A DNA stretch of 64,000 nt from Hondaea fermentalgiana (taxonomy: Eukaryota; Sar; Bigyra; Thraustochytrida; Thraustochytriidae). The notes below the pieces were generated by a model. The model saw only the letters and a list, made by a program, of their open reading frames with translations, made no database searches and was not told the origin of the DNA. Positions 9,893 through 19,798 of the stretch are shown piece by piece; position 1 is the stretch's first letter; the number at the start of each line of letters is the position of its first letter. Both the position numbers and the translations under genes were made by a program. The DNA lies in contig NPFB01000034.1 of assembly GCA_014084085.1 (NCBI GenBank), positions 51,440-115,439 of the forward strand, written 5' to 3'.

Positions 9893-11020
9893 TCACGTGT
9901 GGACAATGTGCACAACAATGTCTTCGGCACCTAGAATGGGCGCGGGACCGGTGGTCTTGTCGGCCCGGCCGTACGTTCGACCAACATTTCCTCCATCTTC
10001 GTCCTCGGCGGCGTCGTCGTCGTCGTCGTCGTCGTCATCATCATCGCCATCCTCATCCTCGTCCTCGTCCTCACCCTCGTCTCCATCCTCGTCGTCGTCT
10101 TCATCCTCGTCGCCATCGGCGTCTACAGAGGCATCATCCGCATCGTTGGCCCCGGCCAGATACCGCGTGCCCCTGCCACCTGCTCCTCCACTCGCCGCGC
10201 TCACTGCCGGGAGCGGTTGCGAAAGCAAATGCTCCTCGAGCGCCTCGCGCAAGGCATCGAGCGGTAGTCGTTCAACGAGAGCGGCCGAGGCTTGCTGGAG
10301 GCGCTCTTCAGCAGCGCGGCCGACGTTAATCGTCTGACGCGCAAAATTATCTACGATTCTGTCCATGCGCTTGGCCTCCTCGACCTCGCGACTCACGGGG
10401 TCCTGCGCAGCGTCAATGTCTGAATTCTGCCGGCTGCCCCCATTGTAGCCGGCACCTTGGCTCGTGTCCGAGCCAGGACCACCTGTAGCGGTTTGCGCAG
10501 CGCTCCCAGATCGCGATCCACCAGGTTCTCCAGGCCCAGCCCCGGACGAGCCTCCTGCCGCGCCTTCCGCCGCGTTGCCCGCAGTGGTGGCCGACCCATC
10601 CGCCACGCCACCATCGGCGTGGTGTCCGCCTGCGGTCTGATCCGCAAGATTGAGAATCGATTCTGGGACATACTGCTTCGGGTCAAGACCGAGGAAGAGG
10701 CAGAGCAGACGCCAGGCCGCCTCCGAGGGCGGGTTGGCGACGATACCGTTCACGAGCTTGTCCAAGAAGGCCTGCAGCTCGCGCTGCCGTTTGAGGACGA
10801 ACTCCGGGTTGGTGTTTCCAAAGTACTTTTTGGGCGGCACGTCTGGAATGGGAAACGCGTGCTTGAACTTGGTCAGCTGCGCGTGTAGCTCGATGAACAT
10901 CCTGAACCGCCGCCTCTGCGACGCGATCTTGACCGCGCCGGCGCGCAGCTCCACCTTGTACTCCGTGTGCTCGTTCACGAGCTCGTGCCCGGTAATCACC
11001 GCGCGAATTGGCTGCGACAT
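9893..11020 (-). CDS. PX-domain phosphoinositide-binding protein with acidic C-terminus
   Basis: 375 residues from the ATG at 11020 (A at -3); the longer open frame starts only at a TTG. Residues 1-120 form a PX domain: strands with ITGHELVNEHTEYKVEL, the basic RRRFRMFIELHAQL stretch, the PxxP-like turn IPDVPPKKYFG, and the helix RQRELQAFLDKLV, where the Arg-rich segment normally holds the PI3P-binding residues. A Gly/Ala/Ser-rich linker follows, then a helical segment (VEEAKRMDRIVDNFARQ) and a run of about 40 nearly all Asp/Glu residues encoded by GAC/GAT/GAG tracts (about 10010-10120). PX proteins sit on endosomes and vacuolar membranes in sorting. The gene is head-to-head with the methionine synthase reductase gene, 281 bases apart. 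Confidence 0.85.
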   Translation of the reverse strand: MSQPIRAVITGHELVNEHTEYKVELRAGAVKIASQRRRFRMFIELHAQLTKFKHAFPIPDVPPKKYFGNTNPEFVLKRQRELQAFLDKLVNGIVANPPSEAAWRLLCLFLGLDPKQYVPESILNLADQTAGGHHADGGVADGSATTAGNAAEGAAGGSSGAGPGEPGGSRSGSAAQTATGGPGSDTSQGAGYNGGSRQNSDIDAAQDPVSREVEEAKRMDRIVDNFARQTINVGRAAEERLQQASAALVERLPLDALREALEEHLLSQPLPAVSAASGGAGGRGTRYLAGANDADDASVDADGDEDEDDDEDGDEGEDEDEDEDGDDDDDDDDDDDAAEDEDGGNVGRTYGRADKTTGPAPILGAEDIVVHIVHT

Positions 11021-11301
11021 GCTTGTTTGCGCACTGCAGACGCGCGCGACGTCACCGGCCGGCCGCTGCGTCCTCGCCGCCGCGCTCCCGCTGCACAGCA
11101 GCCGGGCGAGCAGGCAACCAAGCGAGCGAGCGCAAGCGGGCGAGCAAGCGATCCCCTCGCGAGACGAGATCAATTGAGCGCTCGTTCCTGCTCTGCCTCG
11201 CCTCTTTTTCCGTAGCTCTTTTGGGTTATCCGACTGCGCGCTTTCGCTCGCGGTCTATCGACCTCTTTCGTACATGCTCGTAGCAGTTTTTGCAATGCAC
11301 A

Positions 11302-14300
11302 ATGTACTCCCTCGAAGACCCCCAAGCAAGCGGCCCATCTAAGCGGCGTCTGGACACGGCGGAGGGCGTGGGGGGAGTTGCGCGCAGCCAACGCGAGGTC
11401 GAAGTTGACGCGCAAACGCAGAAGACGCGACGCGGGAAAGGGAGCGCGCAGAGCTCGCGCGCGGAGGGCGCACGCGACGCGGGCGGACACAGCGCCGTGC
11501 AGCTGCCGCAGAGCGTGGCGTCGCGTCGTATTCTGCCTTCGTCAGACGGCCATCTTTGGAGTCAATCAGTCACTCACTCACTCACTCAGTTAGTCGATCA
11601 GTCAGTCACTTGGTTGGAGACCCACCCATCGGTCTTTGGCAGCGACGAGCTCGGCGACAAGGACGAGTCTGAGGACGCTTTACGGCGTGATTGCCTCGCC
11701 GCGATGTCGGACAAGACAAATGTTCTGATCCTGTACGGCTCAGAAACCGGAAACGCAGAGTCCATTGCCGAAGGCTTGTACGAGGCAAGTGGAGAAAATG
11801 GCTTTGCAGGAGTTCTTGCACCCCTGGACGACTACAAAAAGGTCGGCTTCGAATCTGCTTCGTTGGTCCTCATTGTGACGTCAACGACGGGCAATGGAGA
11901 GCCCCCACGCAACGCCGATAAGTTTTACCGCTTCTTGCGACGACGATCGCACCCGGATGGCTTCCTGGCGGACAAGTCTTTTGCGGTGCTTGGCCTCGGC
12001 GACACTAATTACGACCAGTTCTGCTGGGTCGCGAAACGAGTCGACGCGCGCATGGAGCAGCTCGGTGCGAAACGGATTCTTCCACTTGCGTGCGCAGATG
12101 AGGGCACCGATTTGGAAAAAACGGTGGAGCCTTGGCGCTTGGGCATTTGGGATGTGCTCCGCGCGTATCTCGCCGAGGGCCCTGCGCCCGTAGACAACGG
12201 CAATAACAATGCAAACGTATCCCAGGAGGACGCAGGGAATGCCAGCGGCGAACCTTCTGGCGCGAGTCGCGCAGAAGAAAGTGCCCGTGCCAAAGCGCCG
12301 AAAGGCAGCCCGTCGGCCCCGACGGCTTCGCCTACACCCACGTCTGAGTCATCACAGCTTCCTGTGGCTTCCGCTTCTGCGGCGCAAACTGCCACGCCAC
12401 GCGGCGAAGACAGTGCCGAGACTTCGCACGGGCCAACAAAAGACATGCTTATTATGTACGGCTCGGAAACAGGCAATGCGGAAGCCATTGCAACAGATCT
12501 GCACGGCAAAGCTTCAGCGCATGGCTTCAACTCGCGACTTGCAGAGATGAACGCATTCAAAGAGTGCAAGCTAGTCGAGCAAGAACTTGCCCTATTTGTA
12601 GTTTCGACGACGGGCAACGGCGAACCACCACGCAATGCCGACGCCTGTTGGCGTTTTTTGCGGCGGCGAACGCAGCCGCAGGACCTGCTGCAGGGAATGC
12701 AGTATGCGGTTCTTGCGCTTGGAGACACGAATTACGACCAGTTCTGCCATGCCGGGAAACGCGTCGACAAGCGACTAGCGGAGCTTGGTGCTGCGCGCAT
12801 TCTCAATGTTGCGTGCGCTGATGAAGGCACTGGACTCGAGCAAGTGGTGGAGCCGTGGAAGGTGAATATTTGGGAGGCACTTGCTGCAAAGGTGTCTGGC
12901 GCCAAGGCGGGCCCGGCAGATGAGAACCTTTCTCGTCAATCGATTGCGGAAGACAGCACGCAAGCCGCAGCAAGCTCCGAGGCGTCACCGACTGTCAGTC
13001 ATGCCGAGAGCAAAGAACCGGCCAAGTCCATTGGAGTCGAGCAAGAAAATAATTTTCGAGGCGCCTCTTCCACAACAAAGGCAGACGCAAAGACTGCGAC
13101 GACGGTTGAACCTGGTCGCTTCAGGAACGAAGTTTTCGTCATGTATGGTTCGGAAACTGGAAACGGCGAGGCGATCGCGGAGAGGGTGTTTGAGCAGCTG
13201 AACGCGGCGCAAACACCAGCGAAGTTGGCCCCGATGAACGACTACAAAAAGGTCGGTCTCCTCGATGCCCGTGAGGCGATCTTTATCGTCTCGAGCACTG
13301 GCAATGGAGATCCGCCCCGCAATGCAGAGTCCATGATGCGTTTTATTCGACGGCGCTCACATCCGGAAAATTTGCTGCAGCATTTGCGGTACGCCATTCT
13401 GGCTCTTGGCGACACGAACTATGACAACTTTTGTGCCACAGGTGCCTCTCTTGAGCGCAGACTCACTCAGCTTGGCGCCACGAGATGGCTCGACATGGTT
13501 CGCGCAGATGAAGCCGTTGGTCTTGACGAATTCGTCGAGCCGTGGATTGAAAAGGTGCTTTCGCGGAGTGGGCCAAGCGATGGCGGTTCAAAGAAGGAAG
13601 AGCCGGCGTCCAACAGCTTAGCGTCCAGCACGAGGCTTGCGTCTGGCTCTTCAAAGGCAACGTCGGTTCAAAAGTCCACGAGCGAAACGAAGACATTGGC
13701 CGACACAAACCCGACACATGATGCAAGCACGGGAAGTGCTGCAAGATCGACCATCGTGCAGCCGACTGGGCTTCCTGTCAAGCTTGCTGCTGCAAGCCCC
13801 AAGCCGGTCGCTGTTACGACGACCAAGTTAAAATCAGCAACGCCATCACAGTCCGGGGCAGACACTACGACGACAGGCTGGCGCGAAGCTGGGCCACCCA
13901 TGACTTTTGAAGACGTGTGCTCATTGTGTTCAGTGGAGGAGCTGGAGAAAAACACGGTGAGGCCCGGGAATCTTGACGCATGCCTCGCGCGGGTGCGTGT
14001 GGTCTCGTCAGAGCCGACTCGCAAGAACTCGGTGTCATCGTTAGGCTCTGGGTCCTCGGCAACCTCGGGCCAGATCGCGGATACGGGAGGCGCGAATGAG
14101 AATCGCCCGCGCATTCGCTCTTTCGCGTCGATGGACTCGCCTGGAAGTGTTGCAGGGTCGAGCGCATCAAATCCGATCGACGCTGATCTTGTGGAAGCCG
14201 AGTACATGTCCAAGGGCGAGGACGTGAAGCGGGTTCTTCGTGTTTCCCTTGAGCTCAAGTTTCCTGAGTTTCCTGCGCAGTGGAGTCCTGGTGATGCTCT

Positions 14301-15678
14301 TGGCGTCATTTGTCCCAACCCGGACGTACTCGTCTCCAAGGTGCTCGGTCGACTTGGTCTTGACGGCAAGACACAAGTTGAGGTGACGACTCGTGCTCGA
14401 GGTCCGGCAGGTTCGGCAGCGACTGCAGGTGCGTCGCAGGCGCAGGAACGACCACTTTTTTCCAATTTGGATCCTGTGACAAGCGTGGAGCAGATCTTTA
14501 CGTGGGGCGTGGACATGACATCGACGCCTCGCAAATCTTTTTTTCGAATGCTTTCGGAGCACTGCTCGGATCCATTGGACCGCGCGAGGTTGCGATACCT
14601 GAGTTCCCTCAAGGGACGGAGCGTTTTTGTCAAGCTTATTGAAGCGCAACAGCTGACGTTGCTCGAAGTCCTTGAGCTCTTTCCCTCGTGCTCACCACCT
14701 TTGGAGAGCCTCCTGCATGGGCTTCCCAAGTTGGCGCCGCGTTTCTATTCGGTGGCGAACTCCCCGCTTGGGTCACAAGGCTATCGCCGCGTGACCTTGG
14801 CCATGACCGTGGTGGAGACGGAGATGCTCGGGCGTGACGGTCGGCAGCGTGTCGTGCACGGGCTGTGCACTTCGTGGATGGAAGGTCTGGCGCGAAAATT
14901 GTCACAGCAGCGGCAAGGGCAAGGGCAAGGCGGCGCTGGCGGCGCGACGGCTTTACCAGGGGCGAGACCGACGCGAGCGCTCGATGCTGTCCTGCGCAAG
15001 GTGGGGCGGGCACCTCCTGCGCGGCCTAATCTCCCGCCGCCGCCGCCCCGCGTGCAGGTATTTTTCCGTAGCTCGTCTGCATTCCACCTGCCGGGCAACG
15101 TGGAGATCCCGCTCATCATGATTGGTCCTGGGACGGGCGTGGCGCCCTTTGTGGGCTTCATCGAGCATCGGCGCCACCTCAAGACCGCTCAGGTTGCCGT
15201 GAAGGGCGATCTGTACGAAGGTCATTGGCGTGGGGGGCATGCGGTACACGCCGAGGATCTTGCGGCAACACTCGAATTTGAGCCCGAGCAGCAGCTTAAA
15301 GCCGAGGTGGAGCCAAGTCACCTTTACTACGGCTGTCGATATGAGGATCGGGACTTTTTGTTCAAGGACTTCTTGGAGCGCGAGGCCAAGGCCGGCGACG
15401 TGCTGGGCTGCTTGCGGTGCGCCTTTTCGCGCGAGGGCGCGGACAAGGTCTACGTCCAGCACTTGCTTCGCGCGGACGGCGCAGCGGTGGCGGAGCGCAT
15501 TTTGCGCCGCGAGGGTTTCATTTATGTCTGCGGCGACGGAATGGCTATGGCCAAGGACGTTCACCAGGCTCTCATTGATATTCTCGTGCAACACGGCCGA
15601 CTCAGCAAGGTCGAGGCCCAGGCCAAGCTCGAGGAGCTCGCACAGCGCGGGCGCTACAAGCGCGACATCTGGTCTTGA
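11302..15678 (+). CDS. MTRR: methionine synthase reductase with three tandem FMN (flavodoxin) domains
   Basis: 1458 residues from ATG 11302; an in-frame ATG at 11704 (residue 135) starts just before the first domain and may be the true start, since residues 1-134 look like translated leader. Three complete flavodoxin domains lie at about 141-289, 381-530 and 609-755. Each has the phosphate loop GSETGN(A/G)E, the STTGNGEPPRNA-type loop (third copy STGNGDPPRNA) and the LGDTNYDQFC loop (third copy LGDTNYDNFC). Ala/Ser/Pro-rich linkers separate them. One reductase module follows: the FAD-binding region (about 862-1245, RFYSVANSP at 1147-1155) and the NADPH domain (GPGTGVAPFVGF at 1275, YYGCRYEDRDFLF, IYVCGDGMAMAKDVH, C-terminal RDIWS). 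The GxGxAPFxGF motif, the CRxxDRD segment and the DIWS end identify MTRR among diflavin reductases. Its known role is NADPH-driven reductive reactivation of cobalamin-dependent methionine synthase. Animal MTRR has about 700 residues and a single FMN domain. Confidence 0.93.
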   Translation: MYSLEDPQASGPSKRRLDTAEGVGGVARSQREVEVDAQTQKTRRGKGSAQSSRAEGARDAGGHSAVQLPQSVASRRILPSSDGHLWSQSVTHSLTQLVDQSVTWLETHPSVFGSDELGDKDESEDALRRDCLAAMSDKTNVLILYGSETGNAESIAEGLYEASGENGFAGVLAPLDDYKKVGFESASLVLIVTSTTGNGEPPRNADKFYRFLRRRSHPDGFLADKSFAVLGLGDTNYDQFCWVAKRVDARMEQLGAKRILPLACADEGTDLEKTVEPWRLGIWDVLRAYLAEGPAPVDNGNNNANVSQEDAGNASGEPSGASRAEESARAKAPKGSPSAPTASPTPTSESSQLPVASASAAQTATPRGEDSAETSHGPTKDMLIMYGSETGNAEAIATDLHGKASAHGFNSRLAEMNAFKECKLVEQELALFVVSTTGNGEPPRNADACWRFLRRRTQPQDLLQGMQYAVLALGDTNYDQFCHAGKRVDKRLAELGAARILNVACADEGTGLEQVVEPWKVNIWEALAAKVSGAKAGPADENLSRQSIAEDSTQAAASSEASPTVSHAESKEPAKSIGVEQENNFRGASSTTKADAKTATTVEPGRFRNEVFVMYGSETGNGEAIAERVFEQLNAAQTPAKLAPMNDYKKVGLLDAREAIFIVSSTGNGDPPRNAESMMRFIRRRSHPENLLQHLRYAILALGDTNYDNFCATGASLERRLTQLGATRWLDMVRADEAVGLDEFVEPWIEKVLSRSGPSDGGSKKEEPASNSLASSTRLASGSSKATSVQKSTSETKTLADTNPTHDASTGSAARSTIVQPTGLPVKLAAASPKPVAVTTTKLKSATPSQSGADTTTTGWREAGPPMTFEDVCSLCSVEELEKNTVRPGNLDACLARVRVVSSEPTRKNSVSSLGSGSSATSGQIADTGGANENRPRIRSFASMDSPGSVAGSSASNPIDADLVEAEYMSKGEDVKRVLRVSLELKFPEFPAQWSPGDALGVICPNPDVLVSKVLGRLGLDGKTQVEVTTRARGPAGSAATAGASQAQERPLFSNLDPVTSVEQIFTWGVDMTSTPRKSFFRMLSEHCSDPLDRARLRYLSSLKGRSVFVKLIEAQQLTLLEVLELFPSCSPPLESLLHGLPKLAPRFYSVANSPLGSQGYRRVTLAMTVVETEMLGRDGRQRVVHGLCTSWMEGLARKLSQQRQGQGQGGAGGATALPGARPTRALDAVLRKVGRAPPARPNLPPPPPRVQVFFRSSSAFHLPGNVEIPLIMIGPGTGVAPFVGFIEHRRHLKTAQVAVKGDLYEGHWRGGHAVHAEDLAATLEFEPEQQLKAEVEPSHLYYGCRYEDRDFLFKDFLEREAKAGDVLGCLRCAFSREGADKVYVQHLLRADGAAVAERILRREGFIYVCGDGMAMAKDVHQALIDILVQHGRLSKVEAQAKLEELAQRGRYKRDIWS

Positions 15679-17425
15679 GTTGGCTGGACAGTTATAATCT
15701 CCTGATTCAGCCTTGGCCATTTACGCGATTTCTTTGCATTTGAAAGCGTTCTTGGCGAAGTTTGTGGTGTTAGGTGTGAGCAGCGCGCGTGTTCGGGCCG
15801 GAGCCCCTTACCTCATCGTTTTCGAACGGGCTCCGGATTTAGAAAAGAAAGAAGATGGTTCAGGGGAATATCCAGACCATCATGTCCCTCCCATGCAGAT
15901 GCTCGTCTGCGACACCTTAAGATGAGACGAGCCTTTGCGACCGTCGCCCAATTTACAACCATCGCCATCGTCCAATTTACTAGATTTTGTTATTTTTGAT
16001 AGCAACGCGTGAGCGTAAAGGAGAACTATTTCACAAAGAAGAATCAGAGCGCGCGCGCGAGGGAGAGAGAGAGCTTCTGTTCACTGGTGATTACGATCGT
16101 GGCCCGTGCATAATTTTTTTTTTCATGAACTGATGCTCATCCGCGCAGGCCCTTTAGATCTGCCTGTGACGTGCGAAAGGTTGAGAACGAAGAACGAGGA
16201 CTTCGTGGTGTCCATTGATTGATTCACGTCAATGTCAACATTATCGCCTCGTTCATTGCTTTCGCGTCTCCAAGTCCAAGTCGGCCAGTACTCTTTCACA
16301 TGGAGAGAATCTAGCAGGGGTTATTGTCCGCGTCCACCTTATTCACACCTACTCCCCTTAACCTATCTCCCCACAGCATTAAGGCGTGCCACTTTCTAGG
16401 GGGGTACACAGGGCACATCCACAGATTCGATTCCGGGATTCGCTCTCGCAAACGCGCAAGGTAGCCCCCGCCGCCCCGGACGTGAAGCCCAACCGTCCCG
16501 CGAGGGAGGGGGCACCGCGCGCGTCGCAGAAAGTGCGGCGGGAGCGGGGAGCATCTCCAGCCGCTGCCGCGCATCCTGGAGATTCCTTCGCGCGGGCGAG
16601 CGCGGCGACGTGAAGTTCGGCCGCGCGCAAGCGATGCGGCTGCTCCTCGCAGGCGCACGCCGCGGGCGGTCGATCCTCCTCCCCCTCGCGGGCGGCCAGG
16701 AAGGAGACGGACCTCGTAGGGCGGCGGCGCGTTCAGGCCCAAGACGAGAGAAGAGAACGAGTTCTTCTATCTTTCTTGCGATAGTATCGCGATATCGATT
16801 CGACCTGGATCTGAGGCCAAGGCGAGGGAGGCCAAGGCGAGGGCGAGAGGACGACGTCTTGGCAGGCCCAGAAGAAGAAGAAGAAGAAGAACGAGAAGAA
16901 CGACAACAAGAAGCAGAAGCAGAAGAAGCGCGCTCGTGATCGAGCATCTGCTGCTGCTGCCTGCAGCGTGCCGTGGCCGTTCGCAGAATCTCGGCCAGAC
17001 CGCCAAAGCAGTGCGGCGTCGAAAAGCCAAGCCAAGCCAAGCCAATCTCTTGCACGAGCTCCAAGGTCCAGCAAACAGCCCCTCGCTCCGCGCGCATCCA
17101 GACCGGAATCGAGAGCCCGCACCGGCGACGCGGGCGGCTGCGGCGACCTCCCCGCCCGCGCGCGACGCGGCCTCGAGGCAGGCCGGCCAGGGCAGGCAGG
17201 CAGGTGCACGGCGCTCGAGCGAGCGGGCGAGCGAGCGACCGCCCGCCCGAACGAAGGAACGAAGGAGCGCACGACGGGCGAGCGCGCGCGGCAAACGCGC
17301 AAGCGCGCGAGCCGGCAGCGCAGACGCGCACGCGCACGCGAGCGCGCGAGGCAGAGCGGGCTCGCGAGCGAGCGAGCTCGAGCCCGCGCGGGCGGCGCGC
17401 GAGCAGGCAGAACCGGCCGAGATCC
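15679..17425. other. intergenic, no gene seen
   Basis: About 1.7 kb between the MTRR stop and the CCCH gene. 15,680-16,350 is AT-richer with a GCGCGC/GAGAGA run near 16,050. From 16,400 the GC content climbs steeply and long open frames appear on both strands (up to 580 residues), but they are Arg/Ala/Ser/Pro-rich, lack recognisable domains and look like a by-product of GC content. Confidence 0.6.
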
Positions 17426-17463
17426 GAGCAGAGCAGAGCAGAGCAGAGCAGAGCAGAGCAGAG
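17426..17463 (+). repeat. (GAGCA)7 pentanucleotide repeat in the 5' leader of the CCCH gene
   Basis: Seven consecutive GAGCA units end three bases before the CCATGG start of the CCCH protein, so the array is probably in its 5' untranslated leader. A 5-base unit changes frame with copy number, which also argues against it being coding. Confidence 0.85.
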
Positions 17464-17466
17464 GCC

Positions 17467-18999
17467 ATGGCCGGGGACCGCGGCAGGGCCGGCAGGGCCG
17501 GCGGCCCGGGCGCGGGCGAGGCCGCGGACGCCGGGAGGAACTCCTCCTCGTCGTCGGCGGCGTCGGCGTCCTCGTCGTGCTCTGGCGGTGGCGGCGAACG
17601 CGGCCGCAAGAAGACCACGGGGCCCATCCACAACCCGAGGTACAAGGCCAAGATGTGCAAGAACTGGGTGCGCGAGGGCAAGTGCCCTTACAGCGAGAAG
17701 TGCCAGTTCGCACACGGCGTGAGCGAGCTCGAAAAGTGGAACGAGATCCGCCGCCGCCAGAGCGAGGGCCGCCTCAAGGGCAGGCCTGTGGCCCAGGCCC
17801 GCGAGCCTGAACGCCGCCAGCCCCAAGGGGAGGAACGCCACCTCAACTTTGAAGAGGCCGAAGCCGAGGCGGACGCCGAACGCTGCCGGCGCCGCGAGCA
17901 CCGCCTGCAGCAGCCGCCACCGCAAAAGAAGAGCCTTGCGCCCTTTCCCCACAAGGCCACAAGGGACACCGCGTACAGGAGGCTTCCTGACCGCGCCTGC
18001 TGGGCTGAGCGCAGCAATCTTCGTGTGAGTACCTCTCCGGACATTCCAGCGCATTTTGAACGCGACAGACTCTCGCCGCGCTATATTGGCGCGAGTATCA
18101 GCGAGGAGAGCGTCCTCGATGGCGCGCTTGGGGGCCATCCTCTGTCCTCCGCGGGCTCGGTGTCTTCGTCCTCATCTTCGGTTCCCTCTTTCGGCTCCTT
18201 TCTTTCTTCCACCTCAAGCTCTTCCATCTACGGGGCGGCCTCGGTCTGCCGCACGGACAGCACGCTGTCGCTCCGTTCCTCGACGGACTCTGCCATTTAT
18301 TTATCCATGGACCGCCCCTCTCGGCGCCACTCGTCCGTATCGAGCGCCAGCTCGGTGGAGCTTCTCACCTGCAACTGCGTTGCCAACTGCGTTCATTGCC
18401 TTTCCCTCGACGACGCGCCCAGTATGGATGAAGCCGAGCATCGCGAGGACACAGACGATGGCGAAGCCCATAGGCTGGTCTCCGAACTTCTCGGTACAGA
18501 TATGCCCTCCTCCTCCTCCTCCTTCTCGTCATCGTCATCGTCCTTGTGGCCGCAGGCTCCTTTTCAGCAATCGCATCGCTACGCCATGCAAACCTCAGCA
18601 TATGATGGCCCAGTCTTGCGCTCGAGCTCCCCTCAGACCGCTGACCTTCGCACAGAGACAGAGGCCTCATGGTCCCATGAGGCTTCCGAGTACCTGCGTG
18701 CACAAAACCCTGCAGTGTCGACGACACCCCCGCCTATTCTGAGTCTTTTGCAGCAGCAAGAGCGCCGATCCCAGCTCCGCGAGCATTCGCGCCAGAACCA
18801 GGAGCATCAAGAGCGCATTCGCGCACAGCAGAACCTCGCGTCTTCGCCCATGTCTTCCGTGATGCAAGAGGGCTGCTTTGGGACTCGTCAGCTTGGCCTT
18901 GAACCCGGATCTGGGTCATCGCCGTGGGCTGATGGAGTAGATACTTTTCCAACGATGCTGAGCGCCAACGCTCAGCCCTTTGCTTTTGGATCGCAGTAG
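17467..18999 (+). CDS. single-finger CCCH (tristetraprolin-like) RNA-binding protein
   Basis: 510 residues from the ATG in GAGGCCATGG. After a Gly/Ser/Ala-rich N-terminus, residues 56-84 form one zinc finger: PRYKAKMC then C64-x8-C73-x5-C79-x3-H83 ending FAHG. The RYK-x3-C lead-in and GKCPY are diagnostic of the tristetraprolin/TIS11 type, which binds AU-rich elements and steers mRNA decay. That family normally has two such fingers; I find no second one. The remaining 420 residues are low-complexity: a Glu/Arg helix after the finger, long Ser runs, a Cys cluster (CNCVANCVHC) near residue 300 and a Gln/Arg coiled stretch (LLQQQERRSQLREHSRQ) near the end. A GTGAGT inside the frame near 18025 could act as a donor but splicing is not needed. 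Confidence 0.82.
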   Translation: MAGDRGRAGRAGGPGAGEAADAGRNSSSSSAASASSSCSGGGGERGRKKTTGPIHNPRYKAKMCKNWVREGKCPYSEKCQFAHGVSELEKWNEIRRRQSEGRLKGRPVAQAREPERRQPQGEERHLNFEEAEAEADAERCRRREHRLQQPPPQKKSLAPFPHKATRDTAYRRLPDRACWAERSNLRVSTSPDIPAHFERDRLSPRYIGASISEESVLDGALGGHPLSSAGSVSSSSSSVPSFGSFLSSTSSSSIYGAASVCRTDSTLSLRSSTDSAIYLSMDRPSRRHSSVSSASSVELLTCNCVANCVHCLSLDDAPSMDEAEHREDTDDGEAHRLVSELLGTDMPSSSSSFSSSSSSLWPQAPFQQSHRYAMQTSAYDGPVLRSSSPQTADLRTETEASWSHEASEYLRAQNPAVSTTPPPILSLLQQQERRSQLREHSRQNQEHQERIRAQQNLASSPMSSVMQEGCFGTRQLGLEPGSGSSPWADGVDTFPTMLSANAQPFAFGSQ

Positions 19000-19798
19000 A
19001 TTGAGTCGTAGCTGTCTCTTATTACTTAGCCCGCACACCGTCAATGTCCGCTTGCCGCATCGCTTCCCTGCACATTTTTCGATCAAACTTTCTAGCCCTC
19101 GATGATCCCAACCATTTATTCTTCGTTTATAGAAGCGATGCACTGCAAAGACGGCGCTTTGCGCGACGTATAAAAAATAAGGCCTGCCCGCCGTCTGTAT
19201 TTCAGGGTATTCTTACACGTTGCTGTTAGTGCAATCCTCTTGGCTCAACTTCTCTGGGTCTCGTTCCTGAGGTGAGCAACACCAAGTTGGAGCTGCGTTC
19301 GGGCGGAGTGCACAACGCACAACGGCGATTTATACTTCTACTACCAAGTCGAGTAAAACTACTACTTGTACTTTTACCACGGTATGCCCAGCAAACGACA
19401 GCAAAGCAAACAAACACGCGAGCAGACCTGCAGAGCTTACGTGCAGCGAGACTCGAGTCGCCGTCCACCGTTCGCCGGCCTCCTTCTAACCTTAAGCGCA
19501 GACCCGCGCACGGGCAGGCGCTCTGACCGGTTGCCCGCGCGCACCACCGAGCCGCCGCCTGCCTGGGACGAACGGTGAAAGAGCGAGACGACAGACATTG
19601 ACTGATTGATTGATCGATTGGGCTTGGTTCGCGCCGATCAAGATCAAGAGGGACAGGCCCCGTGCCCTTGCTTTGCCCTTGCTCTCGTCTTCTTTTTCGG
19701 CGGCGGCGGCGGCGACGAAGAGAACTTCGAGTCGACGCGCATACTCTGTGTAACGCAAACTTTACGCCTGTGTCATCCAGGGTGACCAGCGCAATACC
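19000..19798. other. intergenic, no gene seen
   Basis: No supported gene in about 800 bases. Contains the 3' flank of the CCCH gene and the probable promoter of the membrane-protein gene, with a CGGCGG run near 19,695. Confidence 0.6.

Noticed and set aside
16396..18138. 580-residue minus-strand frame opposite the CCCH gene
   Set aside because: Arg/Ala/Leu-rich translation without motifs; the plus strand encodes a recognisable zinc finger, so this is a shadow of GC-rich DNA.
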